Translations under genes and position numbers: made by a program
In this document: positions 7,841-15,137 of the stretch, piece by piece
Layout of the letters: the number at the start of each line of letters is the position of its first letter
Numbering within the stretch: the first letter of the stretch is position 1
From: CAZMOK01 sp964644135
GTDB taxonomy: Bacteria; Bacteroidota; Bacteroidia; Bacteroidales; JAGOPY01
Direction: 5' to 3'
Length of the DNA stretch: 26,603 bases
Assembly (NCBI GenBank): GCA_964644135.1
Contig: CAZXWD010000037.1
Coordinates: 1-26,603 of the forward strand
Notes under the pieces: model-generated
What the model saw: only the letters and a program-made list of their open reading frames with translations
What the model was told of the DNA's origin: nothing
Databases searched by the model: none

Positions 7841-8128
7841 TCAAAAATGAATGAATTCATAGAACCCCCTAAAACTCAGTAGATGGAAAAGTGCCTTCAT
7901 GACCCATCCCGATGATATGAAGCGACGGGTAAAGCTGACATCAAAATTCACAGTACCCGAAAATTTTACTTGAAAACCGTTCGATCTTAACTGGCAGGAA
8001 AAACAAAATCAGTTAAAGCAGACCAGGTACTGATCTTGTTGCCATTAAAACTCCCAATAAATCCTTGAAATTATTATAATCTTTTATTATATTTATGGCC
8101 AGCTAGTTACTAAGCCAGGTTATCCCAT
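7841..8128. other. Intergenic region with nothing recognisable
   Basis: This is the bulk of the spacer between the divergent small membrane protein and the repeat protein. I see no tRNA-like fold, strong hairpin, tandem repeat or credible coding frame. It is AT-rich toward the right end. Confidence 0.5.
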
Positions 8129-8158
8129 TTTGTATTTATTGGATCAATTCAACCTTTG
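8129..8158 (+). promoter_or_regulatory. Candidate promoter of the fibre-repeat gene
   Basis: TTTG at 8129-8132, 18-base spacer, AACCTTTG at 8151-8158 (one mismatch to TAnnTTTG at the first base). Predicted leader is about 37 bases. Confidence 0.35.
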
Positions 8159-8201
8159 ATTTGAAGAGGTGATTAGTTTAACGCTTAAAACCAAATAAAT
8201 C

Positions 8202-9806
8202 ATGAAACCAATCCTCAGACTATCAGTATTCTTTATGCTGTTAAGCATTTCGTTTTCTTTATTGTCGCAGAATGTCGGAATAGGTGTCGATCCGCCTATG
8301 CATAAGCTCGATGTTGCCGGTGATATTAATTTATCGGCCGGCAGCAAGTACTTAATAGATAATGCCACCGTACTTCAATATCCGGGAAATTTCAACATTT
8401 TCATCGGGGATGAAGCCGGCAAGGATAATACAACAGGCGAGCGCGGAGTTTTTATCGGATACCAGGCCGGCCATCACAATACAAGCGGCGGCCATAATAT
8501 CAATATTGGCTACAAAGCCGGGTTCTATGACACTACCGGGCAATATAATACCAACCTCGGGTATATGGCCGGTTTTAATAATATCATAGGCACTAATAAC
8601 ACCATGATCGGATACCAGACCGGATACGATAATGTAGCAGATTATAACACTTTTATCGGTTATAAGGCAGGAAACAAAAATCAAAGCGGAGAATATGGAA
8701 CCTTCCTTGGCGACAGGGCAGGCTACTTTAATACATCAGGTGTGCGCAATACTTTCCTGGGATATCAGGCCGGATATGAAAATGATAATGGAAATAACAA
8801 CATTTACATTGGTTACCGGGCTGGATCATCCAGCACTTCTGGCTCCGGGAATATGGCAATAGGGTATCTTGCTGGTTTTAATAACACAGCAACTAACAAT
8901 ACATTTATTGGATATGAATCGGGATATTCTGTCACTACCGGCGCTGAAAATACACTTATCGGATTTCAATCCGGCAGAAACACTACAGGTTGGAATAATG
9001 TATTCCTGGGATTTAAAGCTGGCTTCAACTGCACATCAGGCAACAACAATATCCTGATAGGCTGTAATGCAGGAGAAAACAGGTCAGGTGACCAGGGTAT
9101 CATGATCGGCTATGCCGCCGGTAAAAACAATACAAGAAATGGAAATATATATATCGGTCATGCGGCAGGCGAACAGGACACAACCGGGCAGGATAACGTC
9201 TTCATAGGCCCTTACGCCGGACAGCTCAACGGACCCGGACAGAACAATGTGTACGTTGGTTCCAATTCGGGCAAAAATTGTATAGCAAATAATAATGTAT
9301 TCATCGGATACCTGAGCGGCCTTACGGATTCAATAGGTGCTAATAATGTTTTTGTAGGATCTCATTCAGGGATGAATAATAAGGTGGGAGATGATAATGT
9401 ATTTATTGGAAACACTGCCGGTGAAAAAACCACTACCAATAACAACGTGATGATAGGGGCAGGTGCGGGACTAAACAATGTAGAAGGCCATTCAAACACC
9501 TATATAGGCCGCTGGGCAGGAATAAATGCAACCGGCAGCAACAATGTCTTCATTGGCGACCGTGCTGGCATTAACGAAACCGGTAGCGGTAAGCTTTATA
9601 TTGAAAATTCCGAAGAATCGGAACCATTGATATACGGGGATTTCTTCAATGATTATGTTAAGATAAACGACGTGCTCAAGCTGAACCCGATCTCAACTGC
9701 ACCGTCAGTATCAGGTACCGGTGATGCAGGCACTATGTACATCGATGCATCCGACAATAACACCCTGAAAGTCTGGGACGGAACGACCTGGCAATCCTGC
9801 TGGTAG
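8202..9806 (+). CDS. Secreted fibre-like protein of 24 tandem NxxIGxxAG repeats
   Basis: 534 residues. Residues 1-22 are a signal peptide. Residues 24-64 (NVGIGVDPPMHKLDVAGDI...) resemble the N-terminal collar of Bacteroidota and phage tail-fibre-like proteins. Residues 65-463 are 24 consecutive repeats of 16 or 17 residues with consensus N-x-x-[ILV]-G-x-x-[AST]-G-x(7 or 8). The [ILV]G pair and the second Gly occur in all 24 units; the leading Asn in 21. Residues 464-534 form a C-terminal module ending GDAGTMYIDASDNNTLKVWDGTTW, common at the end of such fibres. The spacing suggests a left-handed beta-roll, related in principle to YadA-type heads, and probably an elongated surface or secreted fibre. 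There is no T9SS type A tail and no S74 chaperone domain. Function (adhesin or structural) is inference. Its stop is four bases from the stop of the convergent C25 protease gene. Confidence 0.85.
   Translation: MKPILRLSVFFMLLSISFSLLSQNVGIGVDPPMHKLDVAGDINLSAGSKYLIDNATVLQYPGNFNIFIGDEAGKDNTTGERGVFIGYQAGHHNTSGGHNINIGYKAGFYDTTGQYNTNLGYMAGFNNIIGTNNTMIGYQTGYDNVADYNTFIGYKAGNKNQSGEYGTFLGDRAGYFNTSGVRNTFLGYQAGYENDNGNNNIYIGYRAGSSSTSGSGNMAIGYLAGFNNTATNNTFIGYESGYSVTTGAENTLIGFQSGRNTTGWNNVFLGFKAGFNCTSGNNNILIGCNAGENRSGDQGIMIGYAAGKNNTRNGNIYIGHAAGEQDTTGQDNVFIGPYAGQLNGPGQNNVYVGSNSGKNCIANNNVFIGYLSGLTDSIGANNVFVGSHSGMNNKVGDDNVFIGNTAGEKTTTNNNVMIGAGAGLNNVEGHSNTYIGRWAGINATGSNNVFIGDRAGINETGSGKLYIENSEESEPLIYGDFFNDYVKINDVLKLNPISTAPSVSGTGDAGTMYIDASDNNTLKVWDGTTWQSCW
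8394..9590 (+). repeat. Coding tandem repeat: 24 units of 48 or 51 bp
   Basis: DNA encoding repeats 1-24 of the fibre protein. Fifteen units are 17 codons and nine are 16 codons. The 16-codon units become frequent in the second half (units 10, 12, 14, 15, 18, 21, 23, 24, plus unit 5). Units are well diverged at the DNA level, so the array looks old rather than freshly expanded. Confidence 0.85.
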
Positions 9807-9810
9807 TGTC

Positions 9811-12800
9811 TTAATTGCCACCACCAACAGTAAAGGTTGTCCCGACAGGTATGGCCATGGTTGCGCCATCCTCTATGTTAAGATGATCTACAGTAGGGTT
9901 TGACCCTGTGAAATCGGCAGGGTAATAGTCGCCCATAAGCATCTCAGGTATCGTTACTGTACATCCCGGTCCGGGTACAGCACCATCGCTCCAGTTGGAA
10001 GGGTTGTTCCATTCATTGGTAAATCCCAACCAGCACCCCGGGGGCATTATATGAACTTCGTAATCTTCTGTTTCGCCATAATTATAATTGGAACATGGAT
10101 CAATTGAAGTAGTGTAGTAAACTTCCCTTACTCTTAATCTAACAGTGCCAAGGAATGCCGAATCAGGGACATTGAAATAGAGGGTATCGTTTGTTTCAGA
10201 AGGTATTGAGGTTAGCTCACCAAGTTTTTCATAACTTTCAAAGGTTCCATTCCGGTTGAAATCGATCCAGGCTGCTATATTATTACCTGAGCTATGAGTT
10301 CCCGGACTTACAATCAACTGATAGCTGCTGTCGATCACTAAATGTGTGGTAACATTTTGGTAAAATGTATAATAAGGTGATGAGGATGCCCCGGTGGGAT
10401 TACTGAGGGAAGCAACTTCAACAAGGCTGATGTAATCACCCACTCCGGTGCCGGAAGTGTAAGCAGGAATGCAATAATCAAGCTCAACCATCCTGTAACC
10501 TGCCGGGTCGGTATTATCAGGTGCCCTTGTCACTGAGCTGCTGTCGGTGAGGATAAGCCCGGTGCATTCAGCATCGATGAAATTGCCCGTTGGTGCTACG
10601 GGGCTTATATCACCGGCAAGCCAGAAAAAATTATTGCCGCCCGTTAAAGTTTGCACCCCCGTCACAGTTATGTCTCCCGTCGCCGGAGTTGCTGATCCGA
10701 ACAGCGTGGATGTCCCGAAAGTGCTCGTGTTTCCGGTATAGTATACAGAAAGTCCGGTAAGGTCCGACAGGTCAGTGGTGCCTTCAAGATTAAAAGTGAG
10801 GGATTGAAGGTCAAAAGCATTTAAAGAACCTGACAACTCTATCCTAACTCCCAGTATCTCAGCATTTGTTTCGCCGGGGGCTATACCGTCAAGGTTATCA
10901 TGCAGGGCAGTTGAGGAAACATAAGCCATATCAGCATTCGTGACAATAACCGAATCGATATGTGGAAGGCAGTTGAAGGAGGTAACAGTAACCACAATCG
11001 TATCTTCCGAATTGATGGGGTCGAATGTCACATCCACGGTTCCGCCACTAATGATTCCGCTTCCCAGCAACTGGTAATCATCTGAAACAGCAACCCTCGC
11101 ACCCTCCTGGTCGCAGGTAACCGTGATCTGTCCTGAACCAACAGGCAGATCGGCAGGATGTGAAACCGTCATTGCTGCCGGAGGAGCTGTTCTGACCATT
11201 AACGAAGGGTCGCCGAAGATAGTCCAGGTATCGGTCATTTCATCGCCCTGCGAGCCATATGCATCATTCATGTTCATACACCCATTCATGCATATACCCC
11301 CAAAAGTTCTTTTTATGTTTGAAGGATAGCTCTCCACCAGTATATCCACCATCTCATCCTGTCCGCGCATAGGCGGGTTCCAGCTCTGGTTGATAGTTGA
11401 CATGATCGTTGCAATGGCTCCTGAAGGCTGCCCGTTTTGAGTTGCCCTGAGCCATGCTTCACCAAAACAGGTGTTGCCGACAAAATTTCCATTCACACAG
11501 GCTACTGAAATTATAAAAGGCAGCATCTCATTGTTTGTAAGGGCATTCACGCCAGTTGTACTGAAACCGGATGAACTCCATGAATATGTGCTGCCATGCC
11601 CTGTATAAGTAATAATGCCGATACCTGCATCGATTTCATTTCCAACCATTGTCGATGTGGGATTCCCTGTAGCGTCTTCTCCACCCTGGCTACCGTCATA
11701 GAGTTCAGCGCCGTAAGTGTAAGTAAAGTTCATGTAATCGGTACGTATGTTCCGCTGGTGCTCCCAATCATATTCATTGTCATCGCCCGGGCCCTGGTCT
11801 GATGCAATGCACATGGCACGTTCAAAAGAGCCCAGTGTAGTGCTGGGATTCTTTTCATAATCTATGGTGCGCTGCACCTGGGTCTGAACGTCAGTATTGC
11901 TCTCTGCCGAAAAACGTCCTACAAAGAGATCGGGATAATGATCACTTCCGACAATATAGCCATACTCATTGTCAGAGTCACCCGCTGAAGTGGAAGATGT
12001 GGGCACTTGTGCCGCATCACCTACCAGCAGCAGAAAAGTGAGGCCACTATTATTGTAGTAGTCTGTAACATAGGTTTTGATAGCGGAAGCGCTTGTCCCG
12101 ATCGTGCTTACATCAACCATTTCGGTGGGTATCCCCGACATGTTCTTCCAGTCGACAAGCTCCTGCATATCAGCCATGAACGGGCCGTGTGAAATAATGA
12201 GCATATTACCGTCTTCCTCGACTGGAGTGTATCTGGAAGCTCCTTTGTATTCCGGATAATTGAGGAAATTTCTGCTGTAGATCCCTTTGAAATTCCGATC
12301 AATCTTCCCGTCTTCCTGTCTACCCATCAACTGGTTCTCGCCCTTATTGTCCGCTGCCTCAACTTCCAGGATCAGTTTTGTGTACACTCTCAAAACCTTC
12401 TGCACCGCATTGTACCTGAAGGGGTAAATAACAACCACTTGTCCGCGCACATCCCGGATAATATGCGGCCTGCGGAGTTTGGCAACAACCCCGGGCCAGA
12501 ATGCATCGGTTTCGTATTCCCTGCCGTATGTGTAAGGCACTTCTTCAGGGTCTATGTCCCTGGTAAGGTTTCCTTTGGAAGGGATGATATTTATATTCTC
12601 AAAATCAATATACTCCTCCTCGATAATATTAATCGTCATGCGTGCCTTATCTGGAATTGCGAGTGAGGCTGTGAGTTTTTCAAGGTCGGGTGCCCCCTTG
12701 ATGAGCATGGGGGTACTGTTGCCGGATGTAACATTAATTTCGGTTTTACCAGCCTCAGACCTGACGATCTCTTTCCAGTAACCCTTAGTTATGATCTCTA

Positions 12801-12981
12801 TTCTTGAAGTTTCCACATCTGAATAGAGCAATTTCAACTGTGCTTCAGCGGCTTCCGGCGATGAGGTCTCAACCCACGTCTTATGGGATATAATATTTTG
12901 CAGCACAGGTATGGTTGATTGTGACAGTGCGTATGCAGGCAGGATCAATAGAATATATAGTGCTAAGGCTTTCCCGTTCAT
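9811..12981 (-). CDS. C25 family (gingipain-like) cysteine protease, multidomain, secreted
   Basis: 1056 residues. Residues 1-21 are a signal peptide; about 22-230 a propeptide typical of C25 proteases. The catalytic domain (about 255-595) carries TYTGHGSTYSW with His462 and IISVACVNGNF with Cys495; the 33-residue spacing equals that of His211 and Cys244 in RgpB. It ends with FGDPSLMVRT. An Ig-like domain follows (about 600-680), then a BNR-associated, sialidase N-terminal-like beta domain (685-832), a GEVED domain (836-978: AAWIDFNRNGTFE, GETEDYEV), and a C-terminal WLGF...GN domain (983-1056) shared with the amylase. No type A T9SS tail is present, which is unusual for a C25 protease. It likely degrades extracellular proteins. 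Whether it cleaves after Arg or Lys cannot be told. The start at 12981 gives a clean signal peptide. Confidence 0.93.
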   Translation of the reverse strand: MNGKALALYILLILPAYALSQSTIPVLQNIISHKTWVETSSPEAAEAQLKLLYSDVETSRIEIITKGYWKEIVRSEAGKTEINVTSGNSTPMLIKGAPDLEKLTASLAIPDKARMTINIIEEEYIDFENINIIPSKGNLTRDIDPEEVPYTYGREYETDAFWPGVVAKLRRPHIIRDVRGQVVVIYPFRYNAVQKVLRVYTKLILEVEAADNKGENQLMGRQEDGKIDRNFKGIYSRNFLNYPEYKGASRYTPVEEDGNMLIISHGPFMADMQELVDWKNMSGIPTEMVDVSTIGTSASAIKTYVTDYYNNSGLTFLLLVGDAAQVPTSSTSAGDSDNEYGYIVGSDHYPDLFVGRFSAESNTDVQTQVQRTIDYEKNPSTTLGSFERAMCIASDQGPGDDNEYDWEHQRNIRTDYMNFTYTYGAELYDGSQGGEDATGNPTSTMVGNEIDAGIGIITYTGHGSTYSWSSSGFSTTGVNALTNNEMLPFIISVACVNGNFVGNTCFGEAWLRATQNGQPSGAIATIMSTINQSWNPPMRGQDEMVDILVESYPSNIKRTFGGICMNGCMNMNDAYGSQGDEMTDTWTIFGDPSLMVRTAPPAAMTVSHPADLPVGSGQITVTCDQEGARVAVSDDYQLLGSGIISGGTVDVTFDPINSEDTIVVTVTSFNCLPHIDSVIVTNADMAYVSSTALHDNLDGIAPGETNAEILGVRIELSGSLNAFDLQSLTFNLEGTTDLSDLTGLSVYYTGNTSTFGTSTLFGSATPATGDITVTGVQTLTGGNNFFWLAGDISPVAPTGNFIDAECTGLILTDSSSVTRAPDNTDPAGYRMVELDYCIPAYTSGTGVGDYISLVEVASLSNPTGASSSPYYTFYQNVTTHLVIDSSYQLIVSPGTHSSGNNIAAWIDFNRNGTFESYEKLGELTSIPSETNDTLYFNVPDSAFLGTVRLRVREVYYTTSIDPCSNYNYGETEDYEVHIMPPGCWLGFTNEWNNPSNWSDGAVPGPGCTVTIPEMLMGDYYPADFTGSNPTVDHLNIEDGATMAIPVGTTFTVGGGN

Positions 12982-13006
12982 AAATTCACTTTTAGATTAA
13001 TCCATA

Positions 13007-13036
13007 TAAAGGTAATTCGTAATGCTGAATTCCAAA
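13007..13036 (-). promoter_or_regulatory. Candidate promoter of the C25 protease gene
   Basis: On the minus strand: TTTG (13033-13036), 18-base spacer, TACCTTTA (13007-13014), one mismatch from TAnnTTTG. It lies 25 bases before the ATG. The -33 box is in the A/T tract directly beside palindromic element copy 3. Confidence 0.35.
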
Positions 13037-13040
13037 AAAA

Positions 13041-13075
13041 GGGACGTCGTCTCTAAAATTTTGGGACATCGTCCC
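13041..13075. repeat. 35-bp palindromic element, copy 3 (degenerate left arm)
   Basis: Left arm GGGACGTCGTCTC (13041-13053), 9-base spacer TAAAATTTT, right arm GGGACATCGTCCC (13063-13075). The right arm is identical to that of copy 2; the left arm differs from the other copies at three positions. The spacer is again 9 bases of A and T only. It sits just behind the C25 protease promoter. Confidence 0.8.
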
Positions 13076-13330
13076 TCCTAAGAATAATTTATGGCACAAT
13101 TATAGATTTAAAAAATAATGAACTGTTTTTATGAATTTTATAATTTTACTGCTAGCTGTTTTAATAAATTTTACAGAAATTCTTCTTAAAAAAATTAGTA
13201 AAAAATGAGACGTCGTCTCTTTGAGACCGGGTAAACACTTTTAAAAATTAATTGTTAGAGTTTTTGCTTCACCAGCTCTTAAATATTAAATCATTAAATA
13301 ATAGTATAATCCGAAAAAACCAATTTCGAC
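13076..13330. other. AT-rich intergenic region with one solo palindrome arm
   Basis: Spacer between the divergent C25 protease and DUF481 genes. It is strongly A/T-rich (long A and T runs at 13105-13205 and 13285-13320) and contains the solo arm at 13207-13219. I see no clear -7/-33 pair for the DUF481 gene and no other gene. Confidence 0.5.
13207..13219. repeat. Solo arm of the palindromic element
   Basis: GAGACGTCGTCTC keeps the xxGAC NNN GTCxx layout and is close to the left arm of copy 3 (12 of 13 bases), but no recognisable second arm follows at the usual 9-base spacing. Probably a decayed or half element. Confidence 0.55.
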
Positions 13331-14353
13331 ATGTTTTCCAGAACAGGAATTATTTTTCTGGCCTTAATCCTGCTTTTCACCTTAAAACTTAATGCCCAGA
13401 CCGATTCACTTGTACTCAAGAATGGAGATTATATTGTAGGCGAGGTTAAAGGGCTCTACCGCAATGTCCTTACTATTGAGACCGACTACAGTGATGACGA
13501 TTTCAAGATCGAATGGGATGGCGTTAAAGAGATCTATTGCGAAACCTATTTCCTTATCTCCCTTACCGACGGGAAACGCTTCAACGGTTACCTGCGGTCT
13601 TCAGGGCCAGGAAAAGTGAATATATTAACAGATCTCGGACAGGAGATAGAGGTAGTACAAGATGACATTGTCATACTTGAGGATATAAATGAGGGTTTCT
13701 GGAGCCGTCTCTATGCTTCCGTTGATTTTGGCTTTGACCTCACAAAATCGAAAAACCTCACGCAATTCTCTATGCGAAGCAGCGCAGGCTACATCGCCAG
13801 GAGATGGCAGTTGGACCTCTCTTATAATTCACTGAGATCAAAACAGGATGATACTGAAGATATCCTGAGGAACGACGGAAGCGGAACCTTTAAATATTTC
13901 CTGCCCCGCGACTGGTACCCGCTGGCCTCGCTTGAATTCCTGTCAAATACCGAACAAGACTTGCAGCTTAGAACAACTTCAAAGATTGGACTTGGAAAGT
14001 ATATTGTTCATACCAATCGAACCTACTGGGGCTTCTCAGCAGGGGCAAACAACAACAATGAGCAATACCTGGTAGATACCATCCCCGACAGGAACACATG
14101 GGAAGGTTTCATCGGCACTGAACTTAACTTCTTCAACATCGGTGACCTGGATCTGCTTACCACTGTAGTTGCTTACCCGAGTATCACAGATGCAGGAAGA
14201 TGGCGTACTGATTTTAAATTCGATGCAAAATATGACCTTCCGCTTGATTTCTATATCAAGCTTGGCTTTACACTGAACTACGACAACAGGCCTCCCGCAG
14301 GATCATCCGAGTCTGATTATGTACTTCACACCGGGTTTGGTTGGGAATGGTAA
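13331..14353 (+). CDS. DUF481-type outer-membrane beta-barrel protein
   Basis: 340 residues. Signal peptide about 1-22 (LKLNAQ). Residues 25-115 are a small beta-rich domain starting DSLVLKNGDYIVGEVKGLYRNVLTIETDYSD, with the repeating 'D/NGxxxxGxV' layout often found before DUF481. Residues 125-340 have alternating hydrophobic strands and end in Trp-Glu-Trp after Gly-Phe-Gly, like an outer-membrane barrel with an aromatic C-terminus (DUF481, relatives of the salt-induced YdiY protein). Residues such as LRSKQDDTEDILRNDGSGTF fit the periplasm-facing turns of this family. Function is unknown. It is followed after 98 bases by the DUF4136 lipoprotein, which has its own promoter, so co-transcription is not required. 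Confidence 0.75.
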   Translation: MFSRTGIIFLALILLFTLKLNAQTDSLVLKNGDYIVGEVKGLYRNVLTIETDYSDDDFKIEWDGVKEIYCETYFLISLTDGKRFNGYLRSSGPGKVNILTDLGQEIEVVQDDIVILEDINEGFWSRLYASVDFGFDLTKSKNLTQFSMRSSAGYIARRWQLDLSYNSLRSKQDDTEDILRNDGSGTFKYFLPRDWYPLASLEFLSNTEQDLQLRTTSKIGLGKYIVHTNRTYWGFSAGANNNNEQYLVDTIPDRNTWEGFIGTELNFFNIGDLDLLTTVVAYPSITDAGRWRTDFKFDAKYDLPLDFYIKLGFTLNYDNRPPAGSSESDYVLHTGFGWEW

Positions 14354-14369
14354 AGACCTTTAATTTACG

Positions 14370-14399
14370 TTGAAAGTATACTGTTCGTAATTATATTTG
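14370..14399 (+). promoter_or_regulatory. Promoter of the DUF4136 lipoprotein gene
   Basis: TTG at 14370-14372 (within GTTG), 19-base spacer, TATATTTG at 14392-14399. Both boxes and spacer fit the Bacteroidota sigma-ABfr pattern; this is the best promoter in the window. Leader is about 47 bases. Confidence 0.6.
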
Positions 14400-14451
14400 T
14401 CTGAAACTTTCAATACAAAAACTATAAATATCCATCAATAAAACCAGTTAA

Positions 14452-15021
14452 ATGAAAAAGATCCTGGGTTTTTTAAGTATCCTGCTGCTTACCTCCTGCG
14501 GCAGCAGTGTTTCGGTATCGTACGATTACGATAAAGAAGCTGATTTCTCACAATACGAAACATTTGAATATTACGGCTGGGCTAAGGAGAGCGACAAGAT
14601 ACTGAACGAATTCGACAAGCGGCGGATCGAAGAAGCCGTTGGCGGACAAATGGCCGACCGAGGGTTGGAATATGTTGAGAGCGGAGGCGACCTTGTCGTT
14701 TCCCTGTTCATTGTTGTTGACGAGAAAACCGGTGTTTCTGCCTATACCGACCACTATTCCATGGGTGGACCCTACGGAACCTTCAGGTACGGCCCCGGAT
14801 GGGGATGGGGCTACGGCCATTCGGTGACCAGGTATCATGAATATGACTACCTGCAGGGCACCCTTGTGATAGATGTATTTGACAGGGAGGAGAAAAAACT
14901 GGTCTGGCAGGGTATCGGAACCGGAACAGTGGACGAAAACCCGCAAAACCGTGAAAGAGGTATCAACAAAGCTGTCGCTAAGATCATGGCTTATTTCCCG
15001 ATAAAACCGGTGGACGATTGA
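14452..15021 (+). CDS. DUF4136 domain lipoprotein
   Basis: 189 residues. The lipobox LLTSC gives lipidated Cys16 after a short hydrophobic leader; Gly17, rather than Asp, follows the cysteine. The DUF4136 core starts SVSVSYDYDKEADFSQYETFEYYGW and continues to GTLVIDVFDREEKKLVWQGIGTGTVDENP and a C-terminal KAVAKIMAYFPIKP. The domain usually sits in envelope lipoproteins of unknown function. A Gly/Tyr/Trp-rich stretch (about 110-130: GGPYGTFRYGPGWGWGYGHS) interrupts the middle, common in this family. The next gene, the PLP enzyme, starts 116 bases downstream with its own -7 box. Confidence 0.85.
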   Translation: MKKILGFLSILLLTSCGSSVSVSYDYDKEADFSQYETFEYYGWAKESDKILNEFDKRRIEEAVGGQMADRGLEYVESGGDLVVSLFIVVDEKTGVSAYTDHYSMGGPYGTFRYGPGWGWGYGHSVTRYHEYDYLQGTLVIDVFDREEKKLVWQGIGTGTVDENPQNRERGINKAVAKIMAYFPIKPVDD

Positions 15022-15100
15022 TTTGATATAGCATCGACTGCTGAATTGAACCTCTTCGAATAATACCTCACCACCCGGTCCCCCTCTCCCCGGGTTTTCA

Positions 15101-15108
15101 TACTTTTG
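15101..15108 (+). promoter_or_regulatory. -7 box upstream of the cysteate synthase-like gene
   Basis: TACTTTTG matches TAnnTTTG fully, 29 bases before the ATG at 15138. No good -33 TTTG is present in the C-rich sequence upstream. Confidence 0.4.
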
Positions 15109-15137
15109 CACCTGTAAATATCATTCAATCCCATTCA

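Noticed and set aside
7899..7973. Small 24-codon frame in the 7841-8128 spacer
   Set aside because: No promoter, no recognisable features, length expected by chance.
8394..9590. Regular repeats that might suggest a CRISPR array
   Set aside because: Units are diverged, uninterrupted by unique spacers, and in frame in a protein with signal peptide; no cas genes.
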